From: JBEEJZ01 sp046046915
Lineage (GTDB): Bacteria > Pseudomonadota > Gammaproteobacteria > Burkholderiales > Burkholderiaceae_C
Direction: 5' to 3'
DNA length: 39,332 nt
Assembly: GCA_046046915.1 (NCBI GenBank)
Contig: JBJOIT010000028.1
Coordinates: 1 to 39,332, forward strand
The notes below the pieces were generated by a model that did no database searches, was not told where the DNA came from, and saw only the letters and a list, made by a program, of their open reading frames with translations. The translations under genes were made by a program, and so were the position numbers. Of the stretch, positions 1 through 4,807 are shown in pieces. Position 1 is the first letter of the stretch. Each line of letters starts with the position of its first letter.

Positions 1-629
1 TCCATGTTGCCCACGCGCATATTGGCCACCATTTGCGGCGGCGGCACGGTGATCAGTTTGGCGCCCGACAAGGGGTTGATGCCCGCTGCGGCCAGCCAGT
101 AGTGCATCCACATGGCGTGGGTGCCTGTGGGAAATGTGCCCGCAAAGGTGTATTCCCGCTTGTCAGCCGCCATGAGTTTGGCCAACGAGGGGCCGTCCAC
201 CGCGCCTTTGTCTGCCAAGGCTTTGGACAATGTAATGGCTTGGCCGTTGTTGTTCAGGTTCATCAGCACGGCCATGTCCTTTTTGGGGCCGCCCAATCCG
301 AGGTGCACGCCGTAGACCAGGCCGTACAGCACGTGGGCAAAGTCCAATTCGCCGTTCACCAACTTGTCGCGCACGCCGGCCCAGCTGGATTCCTTGGTGG
401 GGATGATCTTGACCCCGTATTTCTGGTCAAACCCGAGTACCGATGCCATCACCACACTGGCGCAGTCTGTCAGAGGGATGAAGCCGATCTTGACTTCTTT
501 TTTCTCCGGTGCGTCCGAGCCCTGGGCATACACCGCTGCCCGCAGGGCGGGGCTGACACCGATGGCACCGACGGTGGCGGTTTGCAGAACGGCGCGACGG
601 CTGAGGCTGGCTTTGAGAAGGTCAGTCAT
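1..629 (-). CDS. nrtA: Nitrate ABC transporter substrate-binding protein, NrtA/CmpA-like (C-terminus outside window)
   Basis: The gene reads right to left and runs off the left edge, so 209 N-terminal residues are visible. The start at 629 has a GGAG seven bases upstream. The N-terminus carries a twin-arginine signal (SRRAVLQ, Arg11-Arg12), followed by a hydrophobic stretch, implying Tat export to the periplasm. The mature part begins with KIGFIPLTDCASVVMASVLG, typical of the NrtA/CmpA/SsuA-type solute-binding fold, and contains the segments LMNLNNNGQAITL and TVPPPQMVANMRVG that I associate with nitrate-binding NrtA proteins. The family captures nitrate for an NrtBCD-type ABC importer; permease and ATPase would lie beyond the left edge. 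The leader contains a sigma-54 promoter, ANTAR hairpins and a terminator, so expression is probably controlled by nitrogen status and nitrate. A cytoplasmic NasS sensor, also NrtA-like, is less likely because of the export signal. Confidence 0.85.
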   Translation of the reverse strand, partial: MTDLLKASLSRRAVLQTATVGAIGVSPALRAAVYAQGSDAPEKKEVKIGFIPLTDCASVVMASVLGFDQKYGVKIIPTKESSWAGVRDKLVNGELDFAHVLYGLVYGVHLGLGGPKKDMAVLMNLNNNGQAITLSKALADKGAVDGPSLAKLMAADKREYTFAGTFPTGTHAMWMHYWLAAAGINPLSGAKLITVPPPQMVANMRVGNM

Positions 630-654
630 GTTGGTACTCCATCAAAAAAACAAA

Positions 655-719
655 CAAAAAAGGCGTCCTCATGTCGTTCGCGCCTGCAGTGCAGGGCGCG
701 AACGCATGGGGACGCCTTT
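655..719 (-). terminator. Intrinsic terminator (attenuator) just upstream of nrtA
   Basis: Read on the minus strand, a long hairpin has outer arms AGGCGTCC and GGACGCCT, a CATG/CATG segment, and inner arms GTTCGCGCC and GGCGCGAAC around a short loop. It is followed at once by a T-rich run (TTTTTTGTTTGTTTTTTT). The run ends only about 12 bases before the nrtA start codon. The terminator therefore sits inside the nrtA leader rather than after a gene, which is the arrangement expected of an attenuator that must be overcome for nrtA to be expressed. Confidence 0.85.
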
Positions 720-731
720 GTCCGGTGTGCT

Positions 732-782
732 GGACGTCACCCGCCATTGGGTGGTGTCCGGCTGAGACCTTCGTTGGTCTCA
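732..782 (-). ncRNA. ANTAR-type dual hexaloop RNA element in the nrtA leader
   Basis: On the minus strand two short hairpins lie almost back to back. P1 (763-782) has the stem TGAGACC/GGTCTCA and the six-base loop AACGAA. P2 (738-753) has the stem CACCC/GGGTG and the six-base loop AATGGC; an outer GGAC/GTCC pairing (756-759 with 732-735) extends it across a 2x2 internal loop. Both loops carry A at position 1 and G at position 4, the signature of RNA targets of ANTAR proteins such as NasR and NasT. The terminator hairpin starts about a dozen bases downstream, and a gene for an ANTAR protein lies immediately upstream. By family knowledge, binding of the ANTAR protein to this element prevents termination. 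Confidence 0.82.
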
Positions 783-792
783 TGGTGATTTA

Positions 793-809
793 AGCAAGCC
801 GCATGCCAG
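793..809 (-). promoter_or_regulatory. Sigma-54 promoter for nrtA
   Basis: The minus-strand sequence CTGGCATGCGGCTTGCT matches the sigma-54 consensus YTGGCACGRNNNTTGCW at 12 of 14 defined positions, including the essential GG (-24) and GC (-12) with the correct spacing. The expected start of transcription, about 12 bases past the GC, falls near 782, which is the first base of ANTAR hairpin P1. The RNA would therefore begin directly with the regulatory element. Sigma-54 dependence implies an activator such as NtrC. Confidence 0.75.
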
Positions 810-860
810 TTTCGTCTGGGTGTATTTCAGAAGGGCTTGCCTGTGGCGAGCCTTGCCCAG

Positions 861-917
861 AGTCCTGAAAGGACAGTCCTCACAAGCCAGGGGCGGCACT
901 GATTTTGTGCATTGCAC
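861..917. promoter_or_regulatory. Candidate activator-binding region upstream of the sigma-54 promoter
   Basis: About 80 to 135 bases upstream of the predicted nrtA start of transcription are two palindromic elements: GTGCATTGCAC (907-917) and a GTCCT/AGGAC cluster (862-880) in which the half-site occurs three times in alternating orientation. This is the usual distance for enhancers of sigma-54 promoters. Neither matches the NtrC consensus (TGCAC and GTGCA half-sites separated by a longer spacer) well, so the protein bound is not identified. Between this region and nasT is a further GCCGC/GCGGC inverted repeat (929-949) with no T-run. I see nothing coding in 630-957. Confidence 0.3.
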
Positions 918-957
918 CAATTTAAGGAGCCGCTTGCAGCAACTGCGGCGCAGGGCC

Positions 958-1584
958 TCAAGCCAGCAAGTCAGCTACATCCAGCATGCGCTGAGCGACT
1001 TCAGCCAGCTTCAGCCCTTTTTCCATGGCGGTGTGCCGCAGCTTGTCGTAAGCTGCTTGCTCGCTGATGTTGAGTCTTTGCATCAGCAGGCCTTTGGCTC
1101 TGTCCACGATTTTTCGATCGTGCAGCGCGCTGCGGGCGTCTGCCAGCTCGGCCCGCAGCGCTTGTTCGTGTTGAAAGCGCGCCATGGCCACGTCCAGTAT
1201 GGGTCGGATCCGCTCACTGGACAGGCCTGCCACGATGTAGGCACACACCCCGGCTGCCACTGCATCCCTGACGTGGGTGGTGTCGTCGTCGTTGGTAAAC
1301 ATCACGATGGGGCGGCGCTCATCGCGGGTGGCCATCACCACGTGCTCCAGCGCGTCCCGTGCGTCGCTTTCGGCATCCACAATGATCAGGTCGGGCTGGA
1401 GTTGGGTTAGCCGCTCGTGCAAGAAAACATCTGCTGGCAAACTGGCTATCAGGTTGAAGCCGGTCTGCAACAGACCAATACGCAAACTGCGGGATCGCTC
1501 AGCCTGTGCCATGGCGTGCTCGTCTTGCGCATCGCCGATGTCCAGCTCGGCGGCCACAACCACGATTTTCAAAGGCTGATTCAT
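958..1584 (-). CDS. nasT: NasT-type ANTAR-domain antitermination regulator
   Basis: A 208-residue protein. Residues about 5-125 form a receiver-like domain with Asp70 in the IIVDAES strand and Thr97 in PIVMFTN. The usual receiver Lys is not obvious: the equivalent AYIVAG segment has none, as is common in NasT-type pseudo-receivers. Residues about 147-205 form a helical ANTAR domain (IVDRAKGLLMQRLNISEQAAY), which binds paired hexaloop RNA hairpins and stops transcription termination. I chose the start at 1584 because the domain begins there; the longer frame from 1653 adds a residue string with no family likeness and would overlap tsaD. The gene is divergent from tsaD (67 bases apart). An extra hydrophilic stretch at residues 17-33 seems longer than usual. 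The matching RNA target sits directly downstream, ahead of nrtA. NasT is normally held inactive by the nitrate sensor NasS, for which I see no gene here. Confidence 0.88.
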   Translation of the reverse strand: MNQPLKIVVVAAELDIGDAQDEHAMAQAERSRSLRIGLLQTGFNLIASLPADVFLHERLTQLQPDLIIVDAESDARDALEHVVMATRDERRPIVMFTNDDDTTHVRDAVAAGVCAYIVAGLSSERIRPILDVAMARFQHEQALRAELADARSALHDRKIVDRAKGLLMQRLNISEQAAYDKLRHTAMEKGLKLAEVAQRMLDVADLLA

Positions 1585-1603
1585 GTCACCAGACATGCAA
1601 GAA

Positions 1604-1618
1604 CCGCACCCGGTGCGG
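1604..1618. promoter_or_regulatory. Perfect 7-1-7 palindrome between nasT and tsaD
   Basis: CCGCACC-C-GGTGCGG lies in the 67-base gap between the two divergent genes, close to where either promoter must be. The GCACC and GGTGC half-sites resemble NtrC half-sites, but the one-base spacer does not fit NtrC. It could be an operator for nasT or tsaD, or a chance GC-rich palindrome. Confidence 0.3.
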
Positions 1619-1651
1619 GTCTCGCGCAGGGTGTCCCCTACACTTCCAAAC

Positions 1652-2752
1652 ATGACAAAGAGCCTCTTGGTATTGGGAATCGAATCTTCTTGTGATGAGA
1701 CAGGGGTGGCTTTGGTGCGTGCTGATGCGGCGTCGCTGCCTCGTTTGGTATCGCATGCCTTGTACAGCCAGATCGAGATGCATCAGGCCTATGGCGGTGT
1801 GGTGCCGGAACTAGCCAGCCGTGACCACATCCGGCGTGTCCTGCCCTTGGCTCGGCAGGTGCTCGAGCAGTCTGCTTGCCACCTTTCGGAGGTGGATGTG
1901 TTGGCTTACACGCGCGGGCCAGGGCTGGCCGGCGCCCTGCTGGTGGGGTCGGGTGTGGCGTGTGCGCTGGGTGCGGCCTTGGGCAAGCCGGTTCTGGGTG
2001 TGCACCATTTGGAGGGGCATTTGCTGTCGCCGTTCCTGAGTGCCGATCCGCCAGTGTTTCCGTTTGTGGCGCTGCTGGTGTCGGGTGGGCATACCCAGCT
2101 GATGCAGGTGGACGGCGTGGGGTGTTACACCCTCTTGGGCGAAACCATTGACGACGCAGCTGGGGAGGCGTTCGACAAGTCAGCCAAATTGCTGGGCTTG
2201 GGTTATCCGGGCGGCCCAGCCTTGTCCCGCATGGCCGAAAAAGGGGACCCTGCCGCCTTCAAACTGCCCCGGCCTCTGCTGCACAGTGGTAATCTGGATT
2301 TTTCGTTTGCCGGGCTGAAGACGGCGGTGATGGTGCAGGCCAACAAGCTGCTGGCTCTGCAGGAGCCTGTCACAGGCAACAACGCCACTTTGACGTCTGC
2401 CGCCGGACTGCCCGAGGCGCTGGTGGCAGATTTAGCTGCCTCGACCGAGGCCGCCATCGTGGAGGTTCTGCTTAAAAAATCAATGGCCGCCCTTAAGCAA
2501 ACCGGTCTGCGTCGCCTGGTGGTTGCCGGAGGGGTTGGAGCCAACCGCTTGTTGCGCGCTCAGCTCAATGAGGCCTGCGTGCGCTCCGGGGTGCAGGTGC
2601 ATTACCCGGAGCTGCATCTGTGCACCGACAACGGTGCCATGATCGCCATGGCAGCCGCCATGCGTTTGCAGGCCGGCCAGCAAAACGCGCATGAGGTGTA
2701 TGCCTTTGACGTCAAGCCACGCTGGCCTCTCGACAGTTTGCAGCGGGCGTGA
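1652..2752 (+). CDS. tsaD: tRNA N6-adenosine threonylcarbamoyltransferase TsaD
   Basis: TsaD (Kae1/YgjD/Gcp family) transfers the threonylcarbamoyl group to A37 of tRNAs reading ANN codons, acting with TsaB and TsaE in the cytoplasm. The 366-residue protein shows the ASKHA nucleotide-binding start GIESSCDETG (residues 9-18), PELASRDH, the metal-binding HLEGH (His119 and His123), SGGHTQL, the glycine-rich VAGGVGANRLL, and CTDNGAM near the C-terminus with the third metal-ligand Asp. The start at 1652 places the conserved N-terminus immediately after Met; the frame opens further upstream, but those residues have no family likeness. It is somewhat longer than E. coli TsaD (337), partly because of an inserted segment around residues 230-250 before the PEALVADLAAS helix. 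tsaB and tsaE are not in the window. Confidence 0.97.
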   Translation: MTKSLLVLGIESSCDETGVALVRADAASLPRLVSHALYSQIEMHQAYGGVVPELASRDHIRRVLPLARQVLEQSACHLSEVDVLAYTRGPGLAGALLVGSGVACALGAALGKPVLGVHHLEGHLLSPFLSADPPVFPFVALLVSGGHTQLMQVDGVGCYTLLGETIDDAAGEAFDKSAKLLGLGYPGGPALSRMAEKGDPAAFKLPRPLLHSGNLDFSFAGLKTAVMVQANKLLALQEPVTGNNATLTSAAGLPEALVADLAASTEAAIVEVLLKKSMAALKQTGLRRLVVAGGVGANRLLRAQLNEACVRSGVQVHYPELHLCTDNGAMIAMAAAMRLQAGQQNAHEVYAFDVKPRWPLDSLQRA

Positions 2753-2853
2753 GTACCGCTTTCAGTATGTATCGCTTGTAAACTGCGCCGCCCGCGGCAA
2801 GCCCCAAGGTGGCGTCGCCGTTGACTGACCTGAAGCAAACCCCAAGGATGTCC

Positions 2854-4146
2854 ATGTTCACGTTTTTCTCGCGCCGGCTCTGTGGCGCCATGTTTGCCCT
2901 GCTGATCTTGGTTGTACCTTCTGTTTTCGGACAAACAGCAAAGCCTGGTGCGCCTGTTCGGCTGGCGATGATCGAGGGTCTTAGCGGACCTTTTGGGAAC
3001 ACGGGGGAGGCCGTGTTTCGTAACCTGATCTGGGCCGTAGAGCGTGTCAATGCCCGCGGGGGTGTCAAGTTGGCAGGTGAATCTGCACCTCGCCCCTTGA
3101 GCCTTCAGCGATACGACAGCAAGGGTCAAAACGAGGAAGCTCTTTCGGTGCTTCGCGCGGCACTGGATGATGGCGCACAGTTTGTGCTGCAGGGCAATTC
3201 ATCCGCGATCGCGTCTGTTTTGATCGACGCCATCAACCGCCATAACGAACGCGAGCCCTCCAAACGAGTGGTGTTCTTGAACTACGCCGCGGTGGATCCA
3301 GCCCTGACCAACGAGAAATGCAGTTTCTGGCATTTCCGTTTCGATGCCCACGCCGATATGCGCATGGCCGCCCTCATGGACGTGGTGAAGGCAGACAAGG
3401 CCATCAAGAGCGCTTACATCATTGGGCAGGACTACAGTTTCGGCCAGGCCGTGGCACGGGAGGCTAAACGTCAGCTGTCCCTGCAGCGCCCCGATATCCA
3501 ATTGGTGGGCGATGAATTGCACGCCATGGGTCGGGTCAAAGACTTCCTGCCTTACGCCACCAAAATCAAGGCCAGCGGCGCGCAGGCGGTCATTACCGGT
3601 AACTTTGGCAATGACTTGACCCTCTTGGTGAAAGCGGCACGTGAAGTCGGCTTTGAAGGCAAGTTCTATACCTTCTACGGCAATGCGCTGGGTGCGCCCG
3701 CAGCCTTGGGTGACGCGGGGATAGGCAAGGTTGTGGCGGTGGCTGACTGGCTGCCCAATGTGGCAGGAGCACCAAGTGAATCCTTCTATCAGTCGTTCCG
3801 GCAACGGTTTCCCAAGCCAGCCGATGACTATGTCCACATGCGCATGCAATTGATGGTGGAAGCCTTGGTGCAGGCGATTGAGCGTGCCGGCACCACTGAA
3901 GCGCGCGCTGTGGCCAGCCAGCTGGAGCGGGCTCAAGTCAGTATGTCAGGGCAGGGTGGTTCCATGCGCGCATCTGACCACCAATTCCAGCAGCCCTTGG
4001 TGGTGGGCATCATGGATCGCGTAGGCACGCCGGGAGTCAAGTTTGACGTCGAGGGCTCGGGATATGGTTTTCGGGTGATTCGGTCGCTTACCGCGCCGGA
4101 GGCAGAAATGCCGACGACATGCGCCATGCAGCGCCCGTCCAATTAA
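2854..4146 (+). CDS. ABC transporter substrate-binding protein, branched-chain amino acid (LivK) type
   Basis: A 430-residue periplasmic binding protein of the Peripla_BP_6/LivK class. I chose the start at 2854 because AAGGA lies five bases upstream and the protein then opens with a clean signal peptide (basic FFSRR, hydrophobic AMFALLILVV, cleavage after VFG). An upstream Met at 2848 in the same frame has no properly spaced ribosome site. The mature protein starts PVRLAMIEGLSGPFGNTGEA, the usual LivK opening, and continues with two alternating alpha/beta lobes (VFLNYAAVDPALTNEKCSFWHFR; QAVITGNFGNDLTLLVKAAREVG). The ligand cannot be told from sequence; branched-chain amino acids, amides or aromatic acids are possible. 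No permease or ATPase gene is adjacent, so it is an orphan. The gap after tsaD (2753-2853) holds no clear promoter. Confidence 0.85.
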   Translation: MFTFFSRRLCGAMFALLILVVPSVFGQTAKPGAPVRLAMIEGLSGPFGNTGEAVFRNLIWAVERVNARGGVKLAGESAPRPLSLQRYDSKGQNEEALSVLRAALDDGAQFVLQGNSSAIASVLIDAINRHNEREPSKRVVFLNYAAVDPALTNEKCSFWHFRFDAHADMRMAALMDVVKADKAIKSAYIIGQDYSFGQAVAREAKRQLSLQRPDIQLVGDELHAMGRVKDFLPYATKIKASGAQAVITGNFGNDLTLLVKAAREVGFEGKFYTFYGNALGAPAALGDAGIGKVVAVADWLPNVAGAPSESFYQSFRQRFPKPADDYVHMRMQLMVEALVQAIERAGTTEARAVASQLERAQVSMSGQGGSMRASDHQFQQPLVVGIMDRVGTPGVKFDVEGSGYGFRVIRSLTAPEAEMPTTCAMQRPSN

Positions 4147-4162
4147 CTGAACTCTGCCGCAA

Positions 4163-4196
4163 CTTGGGCATGGCCCAAGAGGCCTGTGGCTATAAT
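4163..4196 (+). promoter_or_regulatory. Promoter of rpsO with a palindrome across the -35 region
   Basis: A perfect -10 hexamer, TATAAT, lies at 4191-4196, about 110 bases before rpsO. No good -35 is found 16-18 bases upstream; instead a perfect 7-3-7 inverted repeat, CTTGGGC-ATG-GCCCAAG (4163-4179), covers that area. The repeat has no T-run, so it is a poor terminator for the upstream gene and could be an operator. The promoter call rests mainly on the -10 and the context. Confidence 0.5.
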
Positions 4197-4265
4197 CCAA
4201 AGGCTTTGCGTCGTGCAAGGCGCACGTCTGGCGGTGTTTCCATGGCCAGGCGCAAGTTGTAACCC

Positions 4266-4291
4266 TTGGTCGGCATTTGAGTCCAGACCAA
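4266..4291 (+). promoter_or_regulatory. Possible S15 autoregulatory hairpin in the rpsO leader
   Basis: TTGGTC (4266-4271) can pair with GACCAA (4286-4291) around a 14-base loop, ending 16 bases before the rpsO start codon and next to its AGGA ribosome site. Many bacteria regulate rpsO by S15 binding to a structured leader. The position fits, but the structure is short and I cannot match it to a known S15 leader class. Confidence 0.25.
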
Positions 4292-4307
4292 ACATCTAGG
4301 AAAAATC

Positions 4308-4574
4308 ATGATTGCATCCAGCATCAAGGCTGAAGTTGTCAAGGCGAACGCTCGCCAAGCCGGTGATACCGGTAGCCCCGAAGTGCAAGTGGCCCTGTTG
4401 ACCGCTCGCATCAACGAATTGACCCCCCACTTCAAGACCCACGCCAAGGATCACCACGGCCGTCGCGGCCTGCTGCGTATGGTGAGCCGCCGTCGCAAGC
4501 TGCTCGACTACCTCAAGGGCAAGGACGCTGACCGTTACACGGCACTCATTGCCAAGCTGAACCTGCGTAAATAA
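4308..4574 (+). CDS. rpsO: 30S ribosomal protein S15
   Basis: An 88-residue protein with the full S15 pattern: an N-terminal helix, the GDTGSPEVQVALLTARI segment, the conserved LTPHFKTHAKDHHGRRGLLRMVSRRR stretch that contacts 16S rRNA helices 20-22, and the C-terminal LLDYLKGKDADRYTALIAKLNLRK. S15 is an early-binding protein of the small-subunit platform. The start is supported by AGGA seven bases upstream. It lies just before pnp, the same order as in E. coli, with a strong terminator and a structured leader between them. Confidence 0.98.
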   Translation: MIASSIKAEVVKANARQAGDTGSPEVQVALLTARINELTPHFKTHAKDHHGRRGLLRMVSRRRKLLDYLKGKDADRYTALIAKLNLRK

Positions 4575-4592
4575 TCGCAGCTTTGAACAGTA

Positions 4593-4629
4593 AGACGCCT
4601 GAGTTAGGAGGCTAGCTCAGGCGTTTTTT
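4593..4629 (+). terminator. Intrinsic terminator after rpsO
   Basis: ACGCCTGAG (4595-4603) pairs with CTCAGGCGT (4616-4624) around a 12-base loop and runs into TTTTTT, 20 bases after the rpsO stop codon. Part of the transcription probably stops here and part reads into pnp, as in the E. coli rpsO-pnp operon. Confidence 0.9.
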
Positions 4630-4664
4630 ACTTCGGACGCAGCAATAGCAGAGCGAAGCTGTGT

Positions 4665-4722
4665 CATTCCAGATGCGTTTCACGCCAGTCAGGGTGCTGG
4701 CGATACAAGTGAATCTGGAATG
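4665..4722 (+). promoter_or_regulatory. Long hairpin in the pnp leader, candidate RNase III/PNPase autoregulatory site
   Basis: A perfect 10-base inverted repeat, CATTCCAGAT (4665-4674) and ATCTGGAATG (4713-4722), encloses a second one, CGCCAG (4683-4688) and CTGGCG (4697-4702). TTCAC/GTGAA offers an alternative continuation of the outer stem. There is no T-run, so this is not a terminator. It stands 85 bases ahead of the pnp start. In E. coli a hairpin in this place is cut by RNase III and then lets PNPase repress its own mRNA; I infer a similar role from position and shape only. Confidence 0.5.
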
Positions 4723-4807
4723 GCATCGTGTTCTGTGAGGCTGGATCCGCACCTGGGGTAGGCGCTGTTTGCCTAGCCCTGTTACCTACTTAAACCGGAG
4801 TACACCG

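Noticed and set aside
1..629. The NrtA-like protein as the missing NasS sensor
   Set aside because: NasS is cytoplasmic, whereas this protein has a clear twin-arginine export signal. A periplasmic nitrate-binding protein is the better reading.
33..788. Plus-strand open frame of 251 residues across the left end
   Set aside because: It lies opposite nrtA and its leader, has no recognisable domain, and its right end covers the terminator and ANTAR hairpins. It is a shadow of the minus-strand gene.
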